Of a stretch of 64,000 nucleotides of DNA, positions 49,266-62,770 are shown in pieces. Numbering within the stretch: the stretch's first letter is position 1; the number at the start of each line of letters is the position of its first letter. Location of the stretch: contig NC_071339.1 of the NCBI RefSeq assembly GCF_027744825.2, forward strand, positions 27,265,501 to 27,329,500, given 5' to 3'. A model generated the notes under the pieces. The model worked only from the letters and a program-made list of their open reading frames with translations. It was not told where the DNA came from and did not search any database. Made by a program: the position numbers and the translations under genes. The stretch is from Synchiropus splendidus. Its lineage: Eukaryota; Chordata; Actinopteri; Syngnathiformes; Callionymidae.

Positions 49266-51030
49266 AAGTATTTCTTTCTTTTTGTTTTGGTATCCGGGGC
49301 GATGTCCGCGGCTTGTCTGTGGTTGCTGGCGGTGCTGATGGTGTCGGCGACGGTGGCTGTGGAGGTGCGGATAGCCCAGATGCCGACGTCGAGTCTTCAG
49401 CAGGGAACGGTCCGGATAGTAGATCCAGAGGTACTGAGGAAACCGGCGTCGATGTCTCCCACAAAGGCCAAGACCCAGAGGGGAGAGCTGAAACAGAATA
49501 CCGACAACAATACAAATGTAAATACAATCTAGAAGCAAGACCTCGGATAGCAGTTAATATGATATTAATATAAACAGAGTGTAAATGTAGGGATCTACTA
49601 AGGATCAACATTTAAAGCGTAAAAACAAATAGTAAATCACTAGTGTATACTGTCATTAAAGAACATTACAATTAGTAAAATCACGACCTCTAGTGGCCGC
49701 CGTCGTTAAAGCACATTACAATTAGTAAAATCACGACCTCTAGCGGCCGCCGTCGTTAAACCACATTACAGTTAGTAAAATCACGACCTCTAGTGGACGC
49801 CGTCGTTAAACCACATTACAATTAGTAAAATCACGACCTCTAGTGGCCGCCGTCGTTAAAGCACATTACAGTTAGTAAAATCACGACCTCTAGTGGCCGC
49901 CGACGTTAAAGCACATTACAATTAGTAAAACCACGACCTCTAGCGGCCGCCGTCGTTAAAGCACATTACAGTTAGTAAAATCACGACCTCTAGTGGCCGC
50001 CGTCGTTAAACCACATTACAATTAGTAAAATCACGACCTCTAGTGGCCGCCGTCGTTAAAGCACATTACAGTTAGTAAAATCACGACCTCTAGTGGCCGC
50101 CGTCCTTAAAGCACATTACAATTAGTAAAATCACGACCTCTAGTGGCCGCCGTCGTTAAAGCACATTACAATTAGTAAAATCACGACCTCTAGTGGCCGC
50201 CGTCGTTAAAACACATTACAGTTAGTAAAATCACGACCTCTAGTGGCCGCCGTCGTTAGAGCACATTACAGTTAGTAAAATGACGACCTCTAGTGGCCGC
50301 CGTCGTTAAAGCACATTACAGTTAGTAAAATCACGACCTCTAGTGGCCGCCGTCGTTAAAGCACATTACAATTAGTAAAATCACGACCTCTAGTGGCCGC
50401 CGTCGTTAAAGCACATTACAGTTAGTAAAATCACGACCTCTCGTGGCCGCCGTCGTTAAAGCACATTACAATTAGTAAAATCCCGACCTCTAGCGGCCGC
50501 CGTCGTTAAAGCACATTACAATTAGTAAAATCACGACCTCTAGCGGCCGCCGTCGTTAAAGCACATTGCAGTTAGTAAAATCACGACCTCTAGTGGCTGC
50601 CGTCGTTAAAGCTAATTACAGTTAGTAAAATCACGACCTCTAGCGGCCGCCGTCGTTAAAGCACATTACAATTAGTAAAATCACGACCTCTAGTGGCCGC
50701 CGTCGTTAAAGCACATTACAGTTAGTAAAATCACGACCTCTAGTGGCCGCCGTCGTTAAAGCATGGTGTAAATTAGTAATCCCGACATCTAGTGGTCGCC
50801 ATCGTTAAAGCATAGTGTGAAATAGTAATCGCGACCTCTAGTGTCCGTCGTCGTTAAAGCATAGTAGTAAAATCACAATGACGCTTAGCAGCAACAGTTA
50901 CTCAAACACCTTCAATAGTAAAATGACACCGTCTAAAAGCACATAGCCGGAACATAGACAAACCGCATTACAGATAAAACACACACACACGCACGGACGC
51001 ACGTACGCGCACACACACACACACACACAC
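49266..51030 (-). repeat. Array unit 1 (short type)
   Basis: Last-exon piece 49290-49490, then about 22 minisatellite copies (49680-50850) and the tail. Passes from (CA)n straight to the next unit, lacking the exon 3-4 segment. The left side joins unique flank. Confidence 0.88.
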
Positions 51031-52859
51031 AAGTATTTCTTTCTCTTTGTTTTGGTATCCGGGGCGATGTCCGCGGCTTGTCTGTGGTTGCTGGCGGTGC
51101 TGATGGTGTCGGCGACGGTGGCTGTGGAGGTGCGGATAGCCCAGATGCCGACGTCGAGTCTTCAGCAGGGAACGGTCCGGATAGTAGATCCAGAGGTACT
51201 GAGGAAACCGGCGTCAATGTCTCCCACAAAGGCCAAGACCCAGAGGGGAGAGCTGAAACAGAATACCGACAACAACACAAATGTAAATACAATCTAGAAG
51301 CAAGACCTCGGATAGCAGTTAATATGATATTAATATAAACAGAGTGTAAATGTAGGGATCTACTAAGGATCAACATTTAAAGCGTAAAAACAAATAGTAA
51401 ATCACTAGTGTATACTCTCATTAAACCACTTTACAATAAGTAAAATCACGACCTCTAGTGGACGCCGTCGTTAAACCACATTACAGTTAGTAAAATCACG
51501 ACCTCCAGTAGCCGCCGTCGTTAAAGCACATTACAATTAGTAAAATCACGACCTCTAGCGGCCGCCGTCGTTAAACCACATTACAGTTAGTAAAATCACG
51601 ACCTCTAGTGGACGCCGTCGTTAAACCACATTACAATTAGTAAAATCCCGACCTCTAGCGGCCGCCGTCGTTAAAGCACATTACAATTAGTAAAATCACG
51701 ACCTCTAGTGGCCGCCGTCGTTAAAGCACATTACAGTTAGTAAAATCACGACCTCTAGTGGCCGCCGTCGTTAAAGCACATTACAATTAGTAAAATCACG
51801 ACCTCTAGTGGCCGCCGTCGTTAAAGCACATTACAGTTAGTAAAATCACGACCTCTAGTGGCCGCCGTCGTTAAACCACATTACAATTAGTAAAATCACG
51901 ACCTCTAGTGGCCGCCGTCGTTAAAGCACATTACAGTTAGTAAAATCACGACCTCTAGTGGCCGCCGTCCTTAAAGCACATTACAATTAGTAAAATCACG
52001 ACCTCTAGTGGCCGCCGTCGTTAAAGCACATTACAATTAGTAAAATCACGACCTCTAGTGGCCGCCGTCGTTAAAACACATTACAGTTAGTAAAATCACG
52101 ACCTCTAGTGGCCGCCGTCGTTAGAGCACATTACAGTTAGTAAAATGTCGACCTCTAGTGGCCGCCGTCGTTAAAGCACATTACAGTTAGTAAAATCACG
52201 ACCTCTAGTGGCCGCCGTCGTTAAAGCACATTACAATTAGTAAAATCACGACCTCTAGTGGCCGCCGTCGTTAAAGCACATTACAGTTAGTAAAATCACG
52301 ACCTCTCGTGGCCGCCGTCGTTAAAGCACATTACAGTTAGTAAAATCACGACCTCTAGCGGCCGCCGTCGTTAAAGCACATTGCAGTTAGTAAAATCACG
52401 ACCTCTAGTGGCTGCCGTCGTTAAAGCTAATTACAGTTAGTAAAATCACGACCTCTAGCGGCCGCCGTCGTTAAAGCACATTACAATTAGTAAAATCACG
52501 ACCTCTAGTGGCCGCCGTCGTTAAAGCACATTACAGTTAGTAAAATCACGACCTCTAGTGGCCGCCGTCGTTAAAGCATGGTGTAAATTAGTAATCCCGA
52601 CCTCTAGTGGTCGCCATCGTTAAAGCATAGTGTGAAATAGTAATCGCGACCTCTAGTGTCCGTCGTCGTTAAAGCATAGTAGTAAAATCACAATGACGCT
52701 TAGCAGCAACAGTTACTCAAACACCTTCAATAGTAAAATGACACCGTCTAAAAGCACATAGCCGGAACATAGACAAACCGCATTACAGATAAAACACACA
52801 CACACGCACACACACACGCACGGACGCACGTACGCGCACACACACACACACACACACAC
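51031..52859 (-). repeat. Array unit 2 (short type)
   Basis: Private variants: GCGTCAATGTCTCC and AACAACACAAAT in the exon piece, and CTCTCATTAAACCACTTTAC with CCTCCAGTAGCC at the start of the minisatellite. The first and third are shared only with unit 6. Lacks the exon 3-4 segment. Confidence 0.88.
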
Positions 52860-54997
52860 AAGTATTTCTTTCTCTTTGTTTTGGTATCCGGGGCGATGTC
52901 CGCGGCTTGTCTGTGGTTGCTGGCGGTGCTGATGGTGTCGGCGACGGTGGCTGTGGAGGTGCGGATAGCCCAGATGCCGACGTCGAGTCTTCAGCAGGGA
53001 ACGGTCCGGATAGTAGATCCAGAGGTACTGAGGAAACCGGCGTCGATGTCTCCCACAAAGGCCAAGACCCAGAGGGGAGAGCTGAAACAGAATACCGACA
53101 ACAATACAAATGTAAATACAATCTAGAAGCAAGACCTCGGATAGCAGTTAATATGATATTAATATAAACAGAGTGTAAATGTAGGGATCTACTAAGGATC
53201 AACATTTAAAGCGTAAAAACAAATAGTAAATCACTAGTGTATACTGTCATTAAACCACATTACAATTAGTAAAATCACGACCTCTAGTGGCCGCCGTCGT
53301 TAAAGCACATTACAATTAGTAAAATCACGACCTCTAGCGGCCGCCGTCGTTAAACCACATTACAGTTAGTAAAATCACGACCTCTAGTGGACGCCGTCGT
53401 TAAACCACATTACAATTAGTAAAATCACGACCTCTAGTGGCCGCCGTCGTTAAAGCACATTACAGTTAGTAAAATCACGACCTCTAGTGGCCGCCGACGT
53501 TAAAGCACATTACAATTAGTAAAACCACGACCTCTAGCGGCCGCCGTCGTTAAAGCACATTACAGTTAGTAAAATCGCGACCTCTAGTGGCCGCCATCGT
53601 TAAAGCACATAACAGTTAGTAAAATCGCGACCTCTAGTGGCCGCCGTCGTTAAAGCACATTACAATTAGTAAAATCACGACCTCTAGTGGCCGCCGTCGT
53701 TAAAGCACATTACAATTAGTAAAATCACGACCTCTAGTGGCCGCCGTCGTTAAAGCACATTACAGTTAGTAAAATCACGACCTCTAGTGGCTGCCGTCGT
53801 TAAAGCACATTACAATTAGTAAAATCACGACCTCTAGTGGCCGCCGTCGTTAAAGCACATTACAGTTAGTAAAATCACGACCTCTCGTGGCCGCCGTCGT
53901 TAAAGCACATTACAGTTAGTAAAATCACGACCTCTAGTGGCCGCCGTCGTTAAAGCACATTACAGTTAGTAAAATCACGACCTCTAGTGGCCGCCGTCGT
54001 TAAAGCACATTACAGTTAGTAAAATCACGACCTCTAGTGGCCGCCGTCGTTAAAGCACATTACAGTTAGTAAAATCACGACCTCTAGCGGCCGCCGTCGT
54101 TAAAGCACATTGCAGTTAGTAAAATCACGACCTCTAGCGGCCGCCGTCGTTAAAGCATAGTGTAAAATAGTAATCCCGACCTCTAGTGGTCGCCGTCGTT
54201 AAGGCACAGTGTGAAATAGTAATCGCGACCTCTAGTGTCCGTCGTCGTTAAAGCATAGTAGTAAAATCACAATGACGCTTAGCAGCAACAGTTACTCAAA
54301 CACCTTCAATAGTAAAATGACACGGTCTAAAAGCACATAGCCGGAACATAGACAAACCGCATTACAGATAAAACACACACACACGCACACACACACACAC
54401 GCACGCACGCACGCACGTACGCACGTACGCGCACACACACACACACACACACACACAATAGCGAACATACAACCATTCAACTGATACTGAACGGTAGAGA
54501 TGTGTTGAAAAAAATTGAGATTCGTATCTTACGTTGGTGTTGGTGTTGGTGTTGAAGCGACAGGTAGAAGGTGTGGCGTGCTCGTTGTCTTTGTATCTGT
54601 TTTCATGTGAAAAAATAAATAAATAAATACAGCAGTGAAACGTAAACTATCACTCCAAAATGTTTTTTCCCACCTCCTATCAGCTGAGGCGTCTGGTGAG
54701 TTAAAGAATCAACGAGCGGGTGCCCTACTCCTTCGACCTCTGACTGATCGTCTGTTTTCATACGCACAGGCGTTGAATAAAACAAAAAACATAGGTAGTT
54801 AAATATAAAATACATCGACAGACTGTGGTTAAAATACTTTTTTTTTCTTGAACTGAATGTTTTGCTCTCACCGTTGAACAGTTGGAGCGACCCGTTCAAT
54901 GAATGATCAGCATCCACAGGGTCCGGATAACTTCCCGGTCGTGTCTGATTTCCGGGTTCCGGGTGATCTTTTCATGCACACACACACACACACACAC
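52860..54997 (-). repeat. Array unit 3 (long type)
   Basis: Minisatellite block ends in AAGCATAGTGTAAAATAG and AAGGCACAGTG, shared with unit 6. Includes the exon 4 homologue (about 54535-54602) with a 4-bp loss beside its splice donor (TTACGTTGG rather than TTACCAAACGTTGG) and the exon 3 homologue (about 54876-54972). Confidence 0.88.
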
Positions 54998-56983
54998 AAG
55001 TATTTCTTTCTTTTTGTTTTGGTATCCGGGGCGATGTCCGCGGCTTGTCTGTGGTTGCTGGCTGTGCTGATGGTGTCGGCGACGGTGGCTGTGGAGGTGC
55101 GGATAGCCCAGATGCCGACGTCGAGTCTTCAGCAGGGAACGGTCCGGATAGTAGATCCAGAGGTACTGAGGAAACCGGCGTCGATGTCTCCCACAAAGGC
55201 CACGACCCAGAGGGGAGAGCTGAAACAGAATACCGACAACAATACAAATGTAAATACAATCTAGAAGCAAGACCTCGGATAGCAGTTAATATGATATTAA
55301 TATAAACAGAGTGTAAATGCAGGGATCTACTAAGGATCAACATTTAAAGCGTAAAAACAAATAGTAAATCACTAGTGTATACTGTCATTAAACCACATTA
55401 CAATTAGTAAAATCACGACCTCTAGTGGACGCCGTCGTTAAAGCACATTACAGTTAGTAAAATCCCGACCTCTAGTGGCCGCCGTCGTTAAAGCACATTA
55501 CAATTAGTAAAATCACGACCTCTAGTGGCCGCCGTCGTTAAAGCACATTACAATTAGTAAAATTACGACCTCTAGTGGCCGCCGTCGTTAAAGCACATTA
55601 CAGTTAGTAAAATCACGACCTCTAGCGGCCGCCGTCGTTAAAGCACATTACAGTTAGTAAAATCACGACCTCTAGCGGCCGCTGTCGTTAAAGCACATTA
55701 CAGTAAGTAAAATCACGACCTCTAGCGTCCGCCGTCGTTAAAGCACATTACAATTAGTAAAATCACGACCTCTAGTGGCCGCCCTCATTAAAGCACATTA
55801 CAGTTAGTAAAATCACGACCTCTAGTGGCCGCCGTCGTTAAAGCACATTACAGTTAGTAAAATCACGACCTCTAGTGGCCGCCGTCGTTAAAGCACATTA
55901 CAGTTAGTAAAATCACGACCTCTAGCGGCCGCTGTCGTTAAAGCACATTGCAGTTAGTAAAATCACGACCTCTAGTGGCTGCTGTCGTTAAAGCTAATTA
56001 CAGTTAATTAAGTCACGACCTCTAGCGGCCGCCGTCGTTAAAGCACATTACAATTAGTAAAATCACGACCTCTAGTGGCCGCCGTCGTTAAAGCACATTA
56101 CAATTAGTAAAATCACGACCTCTAGTGGCCGCCGTCGTTAAAGCACATTACAGTTAGTAAAATCACGACCACTAGTGGCCGCCGTCGTTAAAGCACATTA
56201 CAATTAGTAAAATCACGACCTCTAGCGGCCGCCGTCGTTAAAGCATAGTATTAAAATCACAATGACGCTTAGCAGCAACAGTTACTCAAACACCTTCAAT
56301 AGTAAAATGACACCGTCTAAAAGCACATAGCCGGAACATAGACAAACCGCATTACAGATAAAACACACACACACGCACACACACACGCACGCACGCACGT
56401 ACGCGCACACACACACACACACACATACACACACACACAATAGCGAACATACAACCATTCAACTGATACTGAACGGCAGAGATGTGTTGAAAAAAATTGA
56501 GATTCGTATCTTACCAAACGTTGGTGTTGGTGTTGGTGTTGAAGCGACAGGTAGAAGGTGTGGCGTGCTCGTTGTCTTTGTATCTGTTTTCATGTGAAAA
56601 AATAAATAAATAAATACAGCAGTGAAACGTAAACTATCACTCCAAAATGTTTTTTCCCACCTCCTATCAGCTGAGGCGTCTGGTGAGTTAAAGAATCAAC
56701 GAGCGGGTGCCCTACTCCTTCGACCTCTGACTGATCGTCTGTTTTCATACGCACAGGCGTTGAATAAAACAAAAAACATAGGTAGTTAAATATAAAATAC
56801 ATCGACAGACTGTGGTTAAAATACTTTTTTTTATTGAACTGAATGTTTTGCTCTCACCGTTGAACAGTTGGAGCGACCCGTTCAATGAATGATCAGCATC
56901 CACAGGGTCCGGATGACTTCCCGGTCGTGTCTGATTTCCGGGTTCCGGGTGATCTTTTCAAGCACACACACACACACACACAC
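54998..56983 (-). repeat. Array unit 4 (long type)
   Basis: Exon piece variants GGCTGTGCTGATG and GCCACGACCCAG, shared with unit 7. Exon 4 homologue keeps the TTACCAAACG donor context (about 56510). Minisatellite block shorter (about 17 copies). Confidence 0.88.
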
Positions 56984-58698
56984 AAGTATTTCTTTCTTTT
57001 TGTTTTGGTATCCGGGGCGATGTCCGCGGCTTGTCTGTGGTTGCTGGCTGTGCTGATGGTGTCGGCGACGGTGGCTGTGGAGGTGCGGATAGCCCAGATG
57101 CCGACGTCGAGTCTTCAGCAGGGAACGGTCCGGATAGTAGATCCAGAGGTACTGAGGAAACCGGCGTCGATGTCTCCCACAAAGGCCAAGACCCAGAGGG
57201 GAGAGCTGAAACAGAATACCGACAACAATACAAATGTAAATACAATCTAGAAGCAAGACCTCGGATAGCAGTTAATATGATATTAATATAAACAGAGTGT
57301 AAATGTAGGGATCTACTAAGGATCAACATTTAAAGCGTAAAAACAAATAGTAAATCACTAGTGTATACTGTCATTAAACCACATTACAATTAGTAAAATC
57401 ACCACCTCTAGTGGACGCCGTCGTTTAACCACATTACAGTTAGTAAAATCACGACCTCTAGTGGCCGCCGTCGTTAAAGGACATTACAATTAGTAAAATC
57501 ACGACCTCTAGTGGCCGCCGTCGTTAAACCACATTACAGTTAGTAAAATCACGACCTCTAGTGGCCGCCGTCGTTAAACCACATTACAGTTAGTAAAATC
57601 ACGACCTCTAGTGGCCGCCGTCGTTAGAGCACATTACAGTTAGTAAAATGACGACCTCTAGCGGCCGCCGTCGTTAAAGCACATTACAGTTAGTAAAATC
57701 ACGACCTCTAGTGGCTGCCGTCGTTAAAGCACATTACAATTAGTAAAATCACGACCTCTAGTGGCCGCCGTCGTTAAAGCACATTACAGTTAGTAAAATC
57801 ACGACCTCTCGTGGCCGCCGTCGTTAAAGCACATTACAGTTAGTAAAATCACGACCTCTAGCGGCCGCCGTCGTTAAAGCACATTGCAGTTAGTAAAATC
57901 ACGACCTCTAGTGGCTGCCGTCGTTAAAGCTAATTACAGTTAGTAAAATCACCACCTCTAGCGGCCGCCGTCGTTAAAGCACATTACAGTTAGTAAAATC
58001 ACGACCTCTAGTGGCCGCCGTCGTTAAAGCACATTACAATTAGTAAAATCACGACCTCTAGTGGCCGCCGTCGTTAAAGCACATTACAGTTAGTAAAATC
58101 ACGACCTCTCGTGGCCGCCGTCGTTAAAGCACATTACAGTTAGTAAAATCACGACCTCTAGCGGCCGCCGTCGTTAAAGCACATTGCAGTTAGTAAAATC
58201 ACGACCTCTAGTGGCTGCCGTCGTTAAAGCTAATTACAGTTAGTAAAATCACCACCTCTAGCGGCCGCCGTCGTTAAAGCACATTACAGTTAGTAAAATC
58301 ACGACCTCTAGCGGCCGCCGTCGTTAAAGCACATTACAATTAGTAAAATCACGACCTCTAGTGGCCGCCGTCGTTAAAGCACATTACAGTTAGTAAAATC
58401 ACGACCTCTAGTGGCCGCCGTCGTTAAAGCATGGTGTAAATTAGTAATCCCGACCTCTAGTGGTCGCCATCGTTAAAGCATAGTGTGAAATAGTAATCGC
58501 GACCTCTAGTGTCCGTCGTCGTTAAAGCATAGTAGTAAAATCACAATGACGCTTAGCAGCAACAGTTACTCAAACACCTTCAATAGTAAAATGACACCGT
58601 CTAAAAGCACATAGCCGGAACATAGACAAACCGCATTACAGATAAAACACACACACACGCACGGACGCACGTACGCGCACACACACACACACACACAC
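56984..58698 (-). repeat. Array unit 5 (short type)
   Basis: Exon piece GGCTGTGCTG with GCCAAGACC, shared with unit 8. The minisatellite holds an internal ~300-bp duplication (about 57760-57960 and 58060-58260 are nearly identical). Lacks the exon 3-4 segment. Confidence 0.86.
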
Positions 58699-60782
58699 AA
58701 GTATTTCTTTCTCTTTGTTTTGGTATCCGGGGCGATGTCCGCGGCTTGTCTGTGGTTGCTGGCGGTGCTGATGGTGTCGGCGACGGTGGCTGTGGAGGTG
58801 CGGATAGCCCAGATGCCGACGTCGAGTCTTCAGCAGGGAACGGTCCGGATAGTAGATCCAGAGGTACTGAGGAAACCGGCGTCAATGTCTCCCACAAAGG
58901 CCAAGACCCAGAGGGGAGAGCTGAAACAGAATACCGACAACAACACAAATGTAAATACAATCCAGAAGCAAGACCTCGGATAGCAGTTAATATGATATTA
59001 ATATAAACAGAGTGTAAATGTAGGGATCTACTAAGGATCAACATTTAAAGCGTAAAAACAAATAGTAAATCACTAGTGTATACTCTCATTAAACCACTTT
59101 ACAATAAGTAAAATCACGACCTCTAGTGGACGCCGTCGTTAAACCACATTACAGTTAGTAAAATCACGACCTCCAGTAGCCGCCATCGTTAAAGCACATT
59201 ACAATTAGTAAAATCACGACCTCTAGCGGCCGCCGTCGTTAAACCACATTACAGTTAGTAAAATCACGACCTCTAGTGGACGCCGTCGTTAAACCACATT
59301 ACAATTAGTAAAATCCCGACCTCTAGCGGCCGCCGTCGTTAAAGCACATTACAATTAGTAAAATCACGACCTCTAGTGGCCGCCGTCGTTAAAGCACATA
59401 ACAGTAAAATCGCGACCTCTAGTGGCCGCCGTCGTTAAAGCACATTACAATTAGTAAAATCACGACCTCTAGTGGCCGCCGTCGTTAAAGCACATTACAA
59501 TTAGTAAAATCACGACCTCTAGTGGCCGCCGTCGTTAAAGCACATTACAGTTAGTAAAATCACGACCTCTAGTGGCTGCCGTCGTTAAAGCACATTACAA
59601 TTAGTAAAATCACGACCTCTAGTGGCCGCCGTCGTTAAAGCACATTACAGTTAGTAAAATCACGACCTCTCGTGGCCGCCGTCGTTAAAGCACATTACAG
59701 TTAGTAAAATCACGACCTCTAGTGGCCGCCGTCGTTAAAGCACATTACAGTTAGTAAAATCACGACCTCTAGTGGCCGCCGTCGTTAAAGCACATTACAG
59801 TTAGTAAAATCACGACCTCTAGTGGCCGCCGTCGTTAAAGCACATTACAGTTAGTAAAATCACGACCTCTAGCGGCCGACGTCGTTAAAGCACATTGCAG
59901 TTAGTAAAATCACGACCTCTAGCGGCCGCCGTCGTTTAAGCATAGTGTAAAATAGTAATCCCGACCTCTAGTGGTCGCCGTCGTTAAGGCACAGTGTGAA
60001 ATAGTAATCGCGACCTCTAGTGTCCGTCGTCGTTAAAGCATAGTAGTAAAATCACAATGACGCTTAGCAGCAACAGTTACTCAAACACCTTCAATAGTAA
60101 AATGACACCGTCTAAAAGCACATAGCCGGAACATAGACAAACCGCATTACAGATAAAACACACACACACGCACACACACACACACGCACGCACGCACGCA
60201 CGTACGCACGTACGCGCACACACACACACACACACACACACAATAGCGAACATACAACCATTCAACTGATACTGAACGGTAGAGATGTGTTGAAAAAAAT
60301 TGAGATTCGTATCTTACGTTGGTGTTGGTGTTGGTGTTGAAGCGACAGGTAGAAGGTGTGGCGTGCTCGTTGTCTTTGTATCTGTTTTCATGTGAAAAAA
60401 TAAATAAATAAATACAGCAGTGAAACGTAAACTATCACTCCAAAATGTTTTTTCCCACCTCCTATCAGCTGAGGCGTCTGGTGAGTTAAAGAATCAACGA
60501 GCGGGTGCCCTACTCCTTCGACCTCTGACTGATCGTCTGTTTTCATACGCACAGGCGTTGAATAAAACAAAAAACATAGGTAGTTAAATATAAAATACAT
60601 CGACAGACTGTGGTTAAAATACTTTTTTTTTATTGAACTGAATGTTTTGCTCTCACCGTTGAACAGTTGGAGCGACCCGTTCAATGAATGATCAGCATCC
60701 ACAGGGTCCGGATTACTTCCCGGTCGTGTCTGATTTCCGGGTTCCGGGTGATCTTTTCATGCACACACACACACACACACAC
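58699..60782 (-). repeat. Array unit 6 (long type), hybrid
   Basis: The 5' part carries unit 2 variants (GCGTCAATG, AACAACACAAAT, CCTCCAGTAGCC), the 3' part unit 3 variants (AAGGCACAGTG, 4-bp donor loss). The switch lies near 59340-59400, beside a minisatellite copy shortened to CATAACAGTAAAATCG. Confidence 0.86.
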
Positions 60783-62770
60783 AAGTATTTCTTTCTTTTT
60801 GTTTTGGTATCCGGGGCGATGTCCGCGGCTTGTCTGTGGTTGCTGGCTGTGCTGATGGTGTCGGCGACGGTGGCTGTGGAGGTGCGGATAGCCCAGATGC
60901 CGACGTCGAGTCTTCAGCAGGGAACGGTCCGGATAGTAGATCCAGAGGTACTGAGGAAACCGGCGTCGATGTCTCCCACAAAGGCCACGACCCAGAGGGG
61001 AGAGCTGAAACAGAATACCGACAACAATACAAATGTAAATACAATCTAGAAGCAAAACCTCGGATAGCAGTTAATATGATATTAATATAAACAGAGTGTA
61101 AATGCAGGGATCTACTAAGGATCAACATTTAAAGCGTAAAAACAAATAGTAAATCACTAGTGTATACTGTCATTAAACCACATTACAATTAGTAAAATCA
61201 CGACCTCTAGTGGACGCCGTCGTTAAAGCACATTTCAGTTAGTAAAATCCCGACCTCTAGTGGCCGCCGTCGTTAAAGCACATTACAATTAGTAAAATCA
61301 CGACCTCTAGTGGCCGCCGTCGTTAAAGCACATTACAATTAGTAAAATTACGACCTCTAGTGGCCGCCGTCGTTAAAGCACATTACAGTTAGTAAAATCA
61401 CGACCTCTAGCGGCCGCCGTCGTTAAAGCACATTACAGTTAGTAAAATCACGACCTCTAGCGGCCGCTGTCGTTAAAGCACATTACAGTTAGTAAAATCA
61501 CGACCTCTAGCGTCCGCCGTCGTTAAAGCACATTACAATTAGTAAAATCCCGACCTCTAGTGGCCGCCCTCATTAAAGCACATTACAGTTAGTAAAATCA
61601 CGACCTCTAGTGGCCGCCGTCGTTAAAGCACATTACAGTTAGTAAAATCACGACCTCTAGTGGCCGCCGTCGTTAAAGCACATTACAGTTAGTAAAATCA
61701 CGACCTCTAGCGGCCGCTGTCGTTAAAGCACATTGCAGTTAGTAAAATCACGACCTCTCGTGGCTGCCGTCGTTAAAGCTAATTACAGTTAATTAAGTCA
61801 CGACCTCTAGCGGCCGCCGTCGTTAAAGCACATTACAATTAGTAAAATCACGACCTCTAGTGGCCGCCGTCGTTAAAGCACATTACAAATAGTAAAATCA
61901 CGACCTCTAGTGGCCGCCGTCGTTAAAGCACATTACAGTTAGTAAAATCACGACCTCTAGTGGCCGCCGTCGTTAAAGCACATTACAATTAGTAAAATCA
62001 CGACCTCTAGCGGCCGCCGTCGTTAAAGCATAGTATTAAAATCACAATGACGCTTAGCAGCAACAGTTACTCAAACACCTTCAATAGTAAAATGACACCG
62101 TCTAAAAGCACATAGCCGGAACATAGACAAACCGCATTACAGATAAAACACACACACACGCACACACACACGCACGCACGCACGTACGCGCACACACACA
62201 CACACACACACATACACACACACATAATAGCGAACATACAACCATTCAACTGATACTGAACGGCAGAGATGTGTTGAAAAAAATTGAGATTCGTATCTTA
62301 CCAAACGTTGGTGTTGGTGTTGGTGTTGAAGCGACAGGTAGAAGGTGTGGCGTGCTCGTTGTCTTTGTATCTGTTTTCATGTGAAAAAATAAATAAATAA
62401 ATACAGCAGTGAAACGTAAACTATCACTCCAAAATGTTTTTTCCCACCTCCTATCAGCTGAGGCGTCTGGTGAGTTAAAGAATCAACGAGCGGGTGCCCT
62501 ACTCCTTCGACCTCTGACTGATCGTCTGTTTTCATACGCACAGGCGTTGAATAAAACAAAAAACATAGGTAGTTAAATATAAAATACATCGACAGACTGT
62601 GGTTAAAATACTTTTTTTTATTGAACTGAATGTTTTGCTCTCACCGTTGAACAGTTGGAGCGACCCGTTCAATGAATGATCAGCATCCACAGGGTCCGGA
62701 TGACTTCCCGGTCGTGTCTGATTTCCGGGTTCCGGGTGATCTTTTCAAGCACACACACACACACACACAC
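60783..62770 (-). repeat. Array unit 7 (long type)
   Basis: Nearly identical to unit 4, including GCCACGACCCAG and the GGCCGCCCTCATT minisatellite variant (61561 versus 55776). Offset between them 5785 bp. Confidence 0.88.

Noticed and set aside
49680..50870. CRISPR-like regularly spaced repeats
   Set aside because: The 50-bp units are directly adjacent with no unique spacers, and the context is eukaryotic.
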